From NCBI GenBank assembly GCA_964016985.1, contig OZ024830.1, forward strand, positions 60,000,104 through 60,064,103: a DNA stretch of 64,000 bases, in the 5' to 3' direction. How positions within the stretch are numbered: position 1 is the stretch's first letter; each line of letters begins with the position of its first letter. This document shows positions 34,761 to 45,280 of this stretch, piece after piece. The notes under the pieces were generated by a model. The model saw only the letters and a program-made list of their open reading frames with translations. It made no database searches and had not been told where the DNA came from. This stretch comes from Anodontia alba (lineage: Eukaryota > Mollusca > Bivalvia > Lucinida > Lucinidae). The position numbers were made by a program, and so were the translations under genes.

Positions 34761-36704
34761 ACAAGAGGGCCATTATGGCCCTGTAACGCTCACCTGAGCA
34801 ACATAGCACTTTGAGAGCCTGATCTAGAACTGATCAAGGCAAACACTCTGATCAAAGTTCAAAATGATTATAACAAAGTTTTCTGCTGATTTGGCCCGGT
34901 GACCTAGTTTTTTTATACCAAGCGACCCAGTTTCGAACTTGACCCAAAACTCATCAAGACAAACATTTTGTGCAAGATTCATGATGATTGCTTCAAAAAT
35001 GTGACCGCTAGAGTGATAACAAGATTTTTTGCTTATTTGGCCAGGTGACCTAGTTTTTGACCCCAGGTATTCCAGTTTCAAACCTGACCTAGAAATCATC
35101 AAGACAAACATTTTGAGCCAGATTCATGATGATTGTTTCAAAAATGTGACCGCTAGAGTGTTAACAAGGTTTTCTGCTGATTTGGCCAGGTGACCTAGTT
35201 TTTGACCCCAAGTGACCCAGTTTCAAACATATCCGAGAACTCATCAAGACAAACATTTTGAGCAAGATTCATGATAATTGCTTCAAAAATGTGACCGCTA
35301 GAGTGTTAACAAGGTTTTCTGCAGGTTTGGCCTGGTGGCCTAGTTTTTGACACCACTTGACCCAGTTTCGAACCTGACCTAGAAATCATCAAGACAAACA
35401 TTTTGAGCAAGATTCCTGATTATTGCTTCAAAAATGTGACCGCTAGAGTGTTAACAAGGTTTTCTGCTGATTTAGCCCGGTGACCTAGTTTTTGACTCCA
35501 AGTGACCTAGTTTCGACCTCGACCTATAAATCATCAAGACAAACATTTTGAGCAAGATTCATGATGACTGCTTCAAAAATGTGACTGGTAGAGTGTTAAA
35601 AAGGTTTTCTGCTGATCTGGCCAGGTGACCTAGTTTTTGACCCCAGGTGACCCAGTTTCAAACTTGACCTAGAAATCATCAAGACAAACATATTCAGCAA
35701 GATTCATGATGATTGCTTAAAAAATGTGACCGCTAGAGTGTTAACAGGGTTTTCTACTGATCTGGCCCAGTGACCTAGTTTTTTACCCCGAGTGACCCAG
35801 TTTCGAACTTGACCTAGAAATCATCAAGACAAACATATTGAGCAAGATTCATGATGATTGCTTCAAAAATGTGACTGCTAGAGTGTTAACAAGGTTTTCT
35901 GCTGATCTGGCTAGGTGACCTAGTTTTTGACCCCAGGTGACCCAGTTTCAGATTTGACCTAGAAATCATCAAGACAAATATACTGAGCAAGATTCATGAT
36001 GATTGCTTCAAAAATGTGACCGCTAGAGTGTTAACAAGGTTTTCTGCTGATCTGGCCCGGTGACCTAGTTTTTGACCCCATGTGACCCAGTTTCGAACTT
36101 GACCTAGAAATAATCAAGACAAACATATTGAGCAAGATTCATGATGATTGCTTCAAAAATGTGACTGCTAGAGTGTTAACAAGGCTTTCTGCTGATCTGG
36201 CCAGGTGACCTAGTTTTTGACCCCAGGTGACCCAGTTTCGAACCTGACCTAGAATTCATCAAGACAAACATAATGAGCAAGATTCATGATGATTGCTTCA
36301 AAAATGTGACCGCTAGAGTGTTAACAAGGTTTCCTGCTGGTCTGGCCCTGTGACCTAGTTTTTGACCCCAAGTGACCCAGTTTCGAACTTGACCTAGATT
36401 TAATAGAGGCAAACATTTTGAGCAAGTTTCATCAAGATTGGGTCAAAATTATGACCTGTAGAGTGTTAACAAGTTTTTCCTTTGATTTGACCTGGTGACC
36501 TAGTTTTTGACCCCAAGTAACCCAGTATCGAACTTGACCTAGATTTCATAGAGGCAAACATTCTGACCAAGTTTCATCAAGATTGGGTCAAAACTGTGAC
36601 CTCTAGAATGTTAACAAACTAATTGTTGACGACGAACGACGGACTACGGACATAGGGTGATGACAATAGCTCACCCTGAGCTTATGCTCAGGTGAGCTAA
36701 AAAA
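34761..36704 (+). repeat. Complete type 1 family A element, short 5' block
   Basis: 5' ACAAGAGGGCCATTATGGCC, then CGCTCACCTGAGCAACATAG, passing almost directly into about 12 A units as in the inner nested copy at 7935. It closes with GACGACGAACGACGGACTAC and the hairpin CACCCTGAGC-TTAT-GCTCAGGTG with AGCTAAAAAA. Confidence 0.9.
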
Positions 36705-37595
36705 TAGCCCCAGCCCATGCAGCAGGCAAAATTCAGAGTACCCCCAGCCCCTGGGTCCTAAACTAATCCAAAATCAAAATCCAGAGAACTCTATGACTGG
36801 CAACCTCCACCCAAGCACACCAATCCACATTATATAACCTTTCATTCAAACTGTCAGAATTGCGAAATTGAATTAGAAATAAAATAAATTTAGACCCTTT
36901 TCTTCCTGGTGAATGAATGTCTTCATGCTGTGTCACCAGTTAACTGTTCAGATTCAGATCCCGAATTTTGAAATGAAAAATTTATTTATATAGATTCAGA
37001 TCCAAAATTTTGAAATGAAGAAAAACATCTTTTAATTTATTTATTTTTTTTTTCAGGAATGCTAACTTCCCTGGAACGATAGGTTTTTTGAAAATCTACT
37101 AGATTTTTAGCAGAAAGTAAAAATTTGTATCTGCACCACAAAACATCATGCAAAGGTTTCGTGAACATTTGAGGTCAACATTAATATGGTGTGTAATTCA
37201 AAATTTTTTTTGTCAGTGAGAAAGTATCTTCCATAACACCTTATTCTGTGACTTTGGAAGTCATTTAAGTGCGTTGCCAGGTAAAATTATTCTTTTCCTA
37301 TTGGCGTAAGGTTACTTCACTGGCAGAAACTGTATGTCAACGCGACAGTAATGGCTGGAATACGAGCACTCATAGAACAAACACAATTTTGGGGTTTTGA
37401 CATACTGATGCCCTCTGACGCTAATGCCGCCAAACAGTAAATATCAGAAGGCTTTTTTAGGTCAGAGAAGGCTCGGATTAGAGTAAAACTTAATGCCTTT
37501 CCGCCATTCTTCGAATGGGCGAGGGCATAAATATATCAATACTTATCTGGAGCTATGATGCAACAACATTTCAATAATTCAAGATTTCTAATTAT
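36705..37595. other. No gene seen; contains a 3'-hairpin-like motif
   Basis: Near 37490-37535 ATGCCTTTCCGCCATTC-TTC-GAATGGGCGAGGGCAT forms a hairpin like those that close the tandem-core elements, with GATGCCCTCTGACG about 80 bp upstream as a possible partner. The rest is AT-rich with no exon I can support. Confidence 0.45.
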
Positions 37596-37597
37596 TA

Positions 37598-37913
37598 TTT
37601 ATTTTGTTTATTTGTGTTGAGGTTTTACGGCACAGTCAACCCAATGGGGTCATGTCGAGCGCGGTCAGTTTACCTAACCACACGTTTACTGGGCAGGCTT
37701 AGTCCTCTAGGCGGTTAACCAGTATTGTGCACATTCTTTCCCCAGAAACTGACAACTGCCCTTCTTGAATCAGCGGAAGGGAGAGAATGGCCGTAGAAAA
37801 TATTTCATGATCAATCTCCACGAAAGAATGTTGCCGACCTCGGCGAGGGTTGAACCCGCGACCTCCTGGTCTCCAGTCGGACGGCGCATCTAACTGAGCC
37901 ACTGGGGCCGGCT
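37598..37913 (-). mobile_element. SINE-A copy 3, full length with tRNA-like head
   Basis: On the minus strand the head has the A box TGGCTCAGTTAGATGCGCC and B box CGGGTTCAACCCTCGCC. The body is the one shared by all four copies, and the 3' tail is GCCGTAAAACCTCAACACAA followed by A/T-rich sequence. This best-preserved copy defines the family. Confidence 0.88.
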
Positions 37914-37919
37914 TCTAAT

Positions 37920-38170
37920 TATTAGCCGATGTTTTTTTTTTTCTTTCTTTAAATGCGCGTGGATATACCTTGTTTTATTTTTATTTTTTTTTTTGTTTCC
38001 ATTTTTTTCTCTCGGTTTCAATGCTTAGCACTGTGGGTAAAATTTTCAGTAGACATTGTGAAACATTTTTCATTCTTTTTCCCAAGAAATGGGATTTGAC
38101 ATTTCAAAACCTGTTTTCTCGGAAAAATAGGAAAATATAAATTTGTCATCTGCTGAATTGGGCAAGAGTG
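37920..38170. repeat. Dispersed repeat related to 1780-1930
   Basis: CCCAAGAAATGGGATTTGAC, ATTTCAAAACC and AAATAGGAAAATATAAATTT followed by GTCATCTGCTGAAT parallel the hairpin region near 1800-1920. The left part is T-rich. Class unknown. Confidence 0.5.
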
Positions 38171-38445
38171 GTGGAGTGGTAAAAGTTAAATTTTAATGGC
38201 CCAGTCAACAATGTTTCAGCCTAAGGTTACTACCATATGAAGTTAATAATCCCAAAGTACTGGGACAGACAGCCCTTGGCAAGCAATGTAGACCCAGATC
38301 AGACTGCAAAGAATGACATATGATTAGGGTCTAGGTCATTTTCTCTCAGCTGATTTTTAGATACATCAACAGGTAGCAAAATGTAGTTGCTAAACTTTAG
38401 AAGCATGGTAGGGAGGGGTTACAGTATTTAAGGTAAATCAGGTAC

Positions 38446-38660
38446 CTGATTCTGCAGCTTTATAGGTAAGAATAAGACCATGCCATCAAAAGCCTTGGTC
38501 TTCCCAATAAGGTCTTCATGAGAGCAAAGAAGGGCAATTCTCATTCTCTTGCTTTCCACTGGTGGATTGAAGTCCACATGGTACTGGTATAGATGCCAGT
38601 CTGGTGCCTGCTCCAGGTTGAAATAGTTTGTGATGACCTGAATCTGTGTTCCTGACGCAC
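38446..38660 (-). CDS. PIWIL1: Piwi-like protein 1 exon (N-terminal domain)
   Basis: A 215 bp exon between acceptor GTCTGTTTACAG and donor AATCAG|GTACCT. It begins with two bases that finish a split codon and then encodes 71 codons starting ASGTQIQVITNYFNLEQ, with WHLYQYHVDFNPPVESKRMR, HEDLIGKTKAFDG and LFLPIKLQNQ. These are signature segments of the Argonaute N domain of Piwi proteins: LYQYHVDFNP and the LIG..AFDG..LFLP block. The remembered PIWIL1 order continues directly into the VTEV segment carried by the exon at 12643-12767, so no exon is missing between them. The preceding exon was not found to the right. Expected role: piRNA-guided silencing of transposons. Confidence 0.94.
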
Positions 38661-38975
38661 CTGTAAACAGACAACATTTATCTACCAAAGTATGAGGAAA
38701 TTTGAGCAGGATAACAGTGAAATATGGTCCAAGGAAAGGGTTCAGACATTTGTTCATATCTACAAATAGCAGGGGTATCAAGCAAATATTTTTCTTATTT
38801 CAAAAAAACAACAACAAAAAAAACAAGAGGACCATGATGGTCCTATATCGCTCACCTGAGCAAACAGATTTGCATATTTACTGTTGAAGTTTCAGCCAAG
38901 TTCACAGGATTTTTGTATAAATTTTATAGCACCAACTCCCTATAGACTTCTGTAATATTAGAACTCAACAAGCAA

Positions 38976-40385
38976 ATTCCATGGGGAATTTATGTCCCCC
39001 GCCTTATTTTTATTTGAGGTGTTAAAAATGGTAAAGTTAACCAGAGGACCATTGGTCCTGTATCAATTACCTAAGTATTGAAGCAGGAAACCAGTGATAA
39101 AAAATAATTTCAAGATTCTGAAAAAACCACATGCATATCTTGATTGATTGTGTTGGGGTTTAACGACACGTCAACCCTTGAGGGTCATTTTGTGTCGTCT
39201 CCCAGAGAAAGGGAGAAAAGAGATAGAAGAGACAGTAGAGGAGATGAAAAAGAGGGACAGGGAAGAAAGAGGAACAGGAATGAAAGTGAAGAAACAGAAG
39301 AAATAAAAACATTCCCCCTCTACCCTTACCGGCTACAAGAATAGCAGGCCTTGCCCAACTGTAAGCCAATATCAGCTGGACACCCCGGTGATGTAAGATA
39401 CACAGCACCTTCGCACCACCCAACCACCTCCCACATGCATATCTTCAGACCATCCTTAAAGCACCTGTAAAGTTTCAAAGGATCGGCTTAAAACTGTGGT
39501 AGGAGTTACGGAGGCAAGGTACCTACTCCCTATACGCTTCTGTAGTATTAGAACTCAAAAAATATCTAAGTTAAAAATGCAGAAAAAGTAATAAAAAAAT
39601 ATTTCAGGATTCTGAAAAATCCACCTGCATATTTTCAGGCCATCCTAAAAGCCCACGTAAAGTTTCAAAAGGATCAGTCAAAAACTGTGGGAGGAGTTAA
39701 GGGGACAAGGTACCTACTCCCTATAGACTTCTGTAATATTAGAACTAAAAATGTCTAAGTTCAAAACGTGAAAAAAGTGATAAAAAATAATTTCAGGATT
39801 CTGAAAAAAACCACATGCATATCTTCAGACCATCCTTAAACCACCTGTAAAGTTTCAAAAGGATTGGCCAAAAACTGTGGGAGGAGTTAAGGGGTCAAGG
39901 TACCTGCTCCCTATATACTTCTGCAGTATTAGAACTCAAAAAATGTCTAAGTTAAAAATGCGGAAAAAGTGATAAAAAATTATTTCAGGATTCTGAAAAA
40001 ACCACATGCATATCTTCAGGCCATCCTAAAGACCCATGTAAAGTTTCAAAAGGATCGGCCAAAAACTGTGGGAGGAGTTAAGGGGGCAAGTTACCTACTC
40101 CCTATAGATTTCTGTAATATTAGAACTCAAAAAATGTCTAAGATAAAAATGCGGAAAAAGTGATAAAAAATTATTTCAGGATTCTGAAAAAAACACATGC
40201 ACATTTTCAGACCATCCTTAAAACACCTGTAAAGTTTCAAAAGGATCGGACAAAAACTGTTTGAGGAGTTAAGGGAACAAAGTACCTACTAAAAACTCGG
40301 AACCACGCACCACACACCACACACCATGCTCCACGGAAAACCAAAAACAGTGTCCCTCCACTTTTCTTCGAAAAGGCGGGGGACA
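38976..40385 (+). repeat. Family G element with type 3 ends, nested
   Basis: The 5' motif GTCCCCCGCCTT (38994-39005) is the reverse complement of AAGGCGGGGGAC (40373-40384), the right arm of the 3' hairpin GTCCCTCCACTTTTC-TTC-GAAAAGGCGGGGGAC. Before the hairpin stand ACGCACCACACACC and CCACGGAAAACC instead of a GACGGACG tract. The core is ~188 bp G units. A SINE is inserted in the first unit. Confidence 0.82.
39142..39430 (-). mobile_element. SINE-C with 15 bp target-site duplication
   Basis: Flanked by CCACATGCATATCTT on both sides (39127-39141 and 39431-39445), a G-unit sequence, so the insertion is exact. On the minus strand it ends CGTTAAACCCCAACACAATC followed by AATCA, a short-repeat tail. 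A purine-rich stretch (about 39205-39310 on +) separates head and tail. The head (GGTGGTGCGAAGGTGCTGTG) is not an obvious tRNA. Confidence 0.85.
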
Positions 40386-41339
40386 AAAAATGTAAGTTCA
40401 AAACGTGTAAAAAGTGATAAAAAATAATTTCAAGATTCTGAAAATACCACATGCATATCTTCAGACCATCCTAAAAGCCCACGTAAAGTTTCAAAAGGAT
40501 CAGCCAAAAACTGTGGGAGAAGTTAAGGGGACAAGGTACCTGCTCCCTATACACTTCTGTAGTATTAGAACTAAAAAAATATCTAAGTTCAAAATGTGTA
40601 AAAAGTGATAAAAATTAATTTCAGGATTCTGGAAATTCCACCTGCATATTTTCAGGCCATCCTAAAAGCCCATGTAAAGTTTCAAAAGGATCGGCCAAAA
40701 ACTGTGGGAGGAGTTAAGGGGACAAGGTACCTACTCCCTAAAGACTTCTGTAATATTAGAACTCAAAAAAATGTCTAAGTTCAAAACGTGTAAAAAGTGA
40801 TAAAAAATTATTTCAGGATTCTGAAAAAACCACATACATATCTTCAGGCCATCCTCAAAGCCCATGTAAAGTTTCAAAAGGATCGGCCAAAAACATGGGA
40901 GGAGTTAAGGGGACAAGGTACCTACTCCCTATAGACTTCTGTATTATTAGAACTCAAAAAATGTCTTAAGTTCAAAACGTGTAAAAAGTGATAGAAAATT
41001 ATTTCAGGATTCTGAAAAAACCACATGCATATCTTCAGACCATCCTTAAAGCACCTGTAAAGTTTCAAAAGGATCGGCCAAAAACTGAGGGAGGAGTTAA
41101 GGGGTCAAGGTACCTGCTCCCTATATACTTCTGCAGTATTAGAACTCAAAAAATGTCTAAGTTAAAAATGCGGAAAAAGTGATAAAAAATTATTTCAGGA
41201 TTCTGAAAAAACCACATGCATATCTTCAGGCCATCCTAAAGGCCCATGTAAAGTTTCAAAAGGATCGGCCAAAAACTGTGGGAGGAGTTAAGGGGACAAG
41301 GTACCTACTCCCTATAGACTTCTGTAATATTACAACTCA

Positions 41340-43295
41340 AACAAGAGGACCATGATGGTCCTATATCGCTCACCTGAGCAAACAGATTTGCATACTTACT
41401 GTTGAAGATTCAGTCAAGTTCACTGCTCTAAGATTTATGTATAAATTTTATAGCCCTGCACTTCATCTTGAAAGAAGGTCACCAAAGGAACATTTCTGCC
41501 AAGTTATTTTGGTCCAGTGGTTTCTGACAAAAAGATTTTTAAAGTGTTTTATATCGCTATAAGCCCTACCCGCTAACAGCCTTTTTTTTTTTTTTTTTTG
41601 ACTAATCATGACAGCTTGAACAAACTTGGTAGAGGGTAACCAAAGGAACATTCCTGCCAAGTTAAATTGAAATCAGTTCAGTGGCTTGAACAATCTTGGA
41701 AGAGGGTCATCTAAGCAACATTCCTGCCAAGTTACATTGAACTCGGGCCATGTTTCTTGACGTATCATGAAGGCTTGAACAATCTTGGAAGAGGGTCATC
41801 TAAGCAACATTCCTGCCAAGTTACATTGAACTCGGTCCAACGGTTTCTTACCAGAAGATTTTTAAAGTTTTTTATATAGATATATAGGGAAAATAAGCCC
41901 GCCCCCTAGCGGCCACGTTTTTTGACGAATCGTGACAGCTTGAACAATCTTGGTAGAGGGTCACCAAAGAAACATTCCTGCCAAGTTATATTGAAATCGG
42001 TCCATTGGTTTCTGACACAGAAGATTTTTTTAGTTTTCTATATATAGATATATATGGAAAATAAGCCCCACCCGCTAGCAGCCATGTTTTTTGACAAATC
42101 ACAATAACTTGAACAATCTTGGTAGAGGGTCACCAAGGAAACATTTTTGCCAAGTTATAATGAAATCGGTCCTGTGGTTTCTGACAAGAAGATTTTTTAA
42201 GTTTTCTGTATAAGCGAAAATAAGCCTGGCAGCCATGTTTTTTGACGAATCCAAATGGCTTGAACAATCTTGGTAGAGGATCACCAAAGGAACATTTCTG
42301 CAAAAGTATATGGAAATCAGTCCAGTGGTTTCTGAAAAGAAGATTTTTTAAGTTTTCTATATAGATATATAGGGAACATAAGCCCCGCCCCCCCCTGGCG
42401 GACATGTTTTTTGACAAATTCAAATGGCTTGAACAATCTTGGTAGAGGATCATCAAAAGAACACTTCTGCAAAATCATCTTGAAATCGGTCCAGTGGTTT
42501 CTGACAAGAAGATTTTTAATTTTTTCTATATAGATATATAGGGAAAATAAGCCCCGCCCCCTGGCAGCCATGTTTTTTGACGAATCCAAATGGCTTGAAC
42601 AATCTTGGTAGAGGATCATCAAAGGAACATTCCTGCAAAATTATATGGAAATCAGTCCAGTGGTTTCTGACAAGAAGATTTTTAAAGTTTTCTACATAGA
42701 TATATAGGGAAAATAAGCCCCGCCCCCTGGCGGCCATGTTTTTCTGACGAATCCAAAAGGCTTGAACAATCTTGGTAGAGGATCACCAAAGGAACATTTC
42801 TGCAAAATTATATTGAAATCGGTCCAGTGGTTTCTGACAAGAAGATTTTTAAAGTTTTCTATATAGATTATATAGGGAAAATAAGCCCCGCCCCCTGTCG
42901 GCCATGTTTTTTGGCGAAGCCAAATGGCTTGAACAATCTTGATAGAGGGTCACCGAAGGAACATTTCTGCAAAATTATATGGAAATCGGTCCAGTGGTTT
43001 CTGACAAAGATTTTTTAAGTTTTTATTTAAAAAGTCTATTTTTAGCTCCTGTGACCTAGATCTGCAATGGACCAGAACCATTTGAACAACTTTGAAAGAG
43101 GACCAACCAAGGATCATTCCTGTGAAGTTTGGTCAAATTCCAATCAGTGGTTTAGGAAAAGGATCGGACAAAAACTGTGGGAGGAGTTAAGGGGACAAAG
43201 TACCTACTAAAAATTCGGAACCACGCATTACGCACCACGCCCAACGGAAAACCAAAAACAGTGTCCCTCCGCTTTTCTTTGAAAAGGCGGGAGGC
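41340..43295 (+). repeat. Family B element with type 1 5' end and type 3 3' end
   Basis: 5' AACAAGAGGACCATGATGGT, then CGCTCACCTGAGCAAACAG and about ten B units ending with the B-specific last unit (GTGACCTAGATCTGCAATGG ... CAATCAGTGGTTTAGG). Instead of the usual GACGGACG tract and CTCAGGTGAG hairpin it passes at about 43158 into GGATCGGACAAAAACTGTGG and the G-family hairpin CCTCCGCTTTTC-TTT-GAAAAGGCGGGAGG. Confidence 0.82.
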
Positions 43296-43489
43296 AACAA
43301 GAGGACCATGATGGTCCCATATCGCTCACCTGAGCAAACAGATTTGCATACTTAATATTGAAGTTTCAGCCAAGTTCACTAAGATTTATGTATAAATTTT
43401 ATAGCCCCCACCCCCACCCCTACTAGCCATGTTTTTTTTCTTTTTAACACATCATGACAACTTGACTTAATCTTGAAAGAGGGTCACAT

Positions 43490-43727
43490 GGGGTCAAAAA
43501 CTAGGTCACCAGGCCAAATCAGCAGAAAACTGTTAACACTCCAGAGGTCACATTTTTTAAAGAATCATCATAAATATTGCTCAAAATGTTTGTCTTGATG
43601 ACTTTTAGGTCTAGTTTAAAACTGGGTCACTTGATATCAGAAACTAGGTCACCTGGCCAAATCAAAGGAAAACCTTCTTGATGCTCTAGGTCACATTTTT
43701 GAAGTGATCATCAAGAATCTTGCTCAA
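43490..43727 (-). repeat. Reversed family A fragment inside the B array
   Basis: Reads AAACTAGGTCACCAGGCCAA and CTTGATATCAGAAACTAGGT on the + strand, i.e. A units inverted relative to almost every other copy. Its right edge fuses directly to a transposase fragment. Confidence 0.85.
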
Positions 43728-43730
43728 AAT

Positions 43731-43856
43731 GTTGAAGCAGCCATTAGAAATATGTGGACAAATATCCCTGTTGAATATATTCAGAACCTTTATTCATCAA
43801 TTCCAAAAAGGATTCATACAGTTCTTATGTCAAAAGGTTACACCACAAAGTATTAA
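43731..43856 (+). pseudogene. Tc1/mariner transposase, C-terminal scrap
   Basis: The frame reads VEAAIRNMWTNIPVEYIQNL, YSSIPKRIHTVLMSKGYTTK, Y, then TAA. The pattern W..IP.E.I..L..S.P.R...V...KG..TKY-stop is the usual C-terminus of Tc1-type transposases. The DDE catalytic part is absent; upstream sequence is a reversed A-family fragment and downstream, after about 85 bp, the B array resumes. Confidence 0.7.
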
Positions 43857-45280
43857 GGCAAATCAGTTGATAAAATTTGCATTTGTTTGTTGTTTAAAAT
43901 CTGATTTTGGACTTTCACTTATGGCACAACTCTGTAGCTATATAGGGTAAATAAGATCCACCCCCTAATGGCCATGTTTTTTGACAAATCATGACAGCTT
44001 GAACAAACTTGGCACAGGGTCACCATAGGAACATTCCTGTCAAGTTATACTGAAATCCATTCAGTGGTTTCTGACAAGAAGATTTTTAAAGTTTCCTATT
44101 TAGATATATAGGGTAAACAAGCCCACCCCTAGCAGCCATGTTTTTTGACTATACACGATTGCTTGAACAATCTTGTTAGAGAGTCACGAAAGCAACATTC
44201 CTGCCAAGTTATATTGAAATCAGTCAAGTGGTTTCTGACAAGAAGAATTTTAAAGTTTTCTATATAGATATATACGGAAAATCAGTCCTGCCCCCTGGCG
44301 GCCATGTTTTTTGACGTATCATGAGGGTGTGAACAATCTTAGTAGAAAGTCACCAAAGTAACTTTCCTGTCAAGTCACATTGAACTCGAGCCAACGGTTT
44401 CTTACAAGAAGATTTATTTATAGATATATAGGGAAAATATGCCCCATCCCTAGCGGCCATGGTTGACAAATCATGACGGCTTGAACAATCTTGGTAGAGG
44501 GTCACCAAAAAAACATGCCTGCCAAGTGATACGGAAATCTGTCCATTGGTTTCTGACAAGAACATTTTTAAACTTTTCTATATAGATATATAAGGAAAAT
44601 AAGCCCCGCCCCCTGGCGGCCATGTTTTTTGACGAATCATCATAACCTGAACCTTCTTGGCAGAGGGTCAACAAGGAAACATTTCTGCCAAGTTATAATG
44701 AAATCGGTCCAGTGGTTTCTGATAATAAGATTTTTAAAGTTTTCTATACAGATATATAGGGAAATTAAGCCCCGTCCCCTGGTGGTCACGCTTTTTTGAT
44801 GAATCATGACACCTTCAACAATCTTGGTAAAGGGATACAAAAGAAACATTCCTGCAATGTTATATTGAAATTGGTCCAGTGCTTTCTGACAAGAAAATCC
44901 TTAAAATTTTCTATATAGATATATAAGGAAAATAAGCCCCGCCCCTGGCGGCCATGTTTTTTGACGAATCCAAATGGCTTGAACAATCTTGGTAGAGGAT
45001 CACCAAACAGCATTTCTGCAAAATTATATTGAAATCAGTCCAATGGTTTTTGTCAAAAAGATTTTTTTAAGTTTTCTCTATAGATATATAGGATAAATAA
45101 GCCCCCCCCCTCCACCCCCCGCCCCCTGGCGGCCATGTTTTTTGATGAATCCAAATGGCTTGAACAATTTTGGTAGAGGATCACCAAAGGAACACTCAGA
45201 ACTGTAAAATTATACTGAAATCGGTCCAGTGGTTTCTGAAAAGATTTTTTAAAGTTTTCTATATAGATATGTAGGGAAAA

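Larger units (their letters stand above)
38823..41339 (+). repeat. Element with type 1 5' end and family G core, outer copy
   Basis: 5' AAACAAGAGGACCATGATGG, then CGCTCACCTGAGCAAACAG and the 5' block shared with the B elements at 41340 and 43296, then a G array (CACATGCATATCTTCAGGCC, AAAGTTTCAAAAGGATCGGC, AAAACTGTGGGAGGAGTTAA). The array is broken after GAACTCAAC near 38970 and resumes as AAAAAATGTAAGTTCAAAAC at about 40385; a second G element lies between. No 3' end of its own is seen before the next element. Confidence 0.8.

Noticed and set aside
37850..37913. Independent tRNA gene on the minus strand
   Set aside because: It is the head of SINE-A; the same head with the same body recurs near 62.1 kb.
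38446..38781. Reading the Piwi exon as a longer 117-codon gene
   Set aside because: Similarity to Piwi starts exactly after the acceptor AG at 38661-38662 and ends at the donor; the extra residues on both sides are intronic translation.
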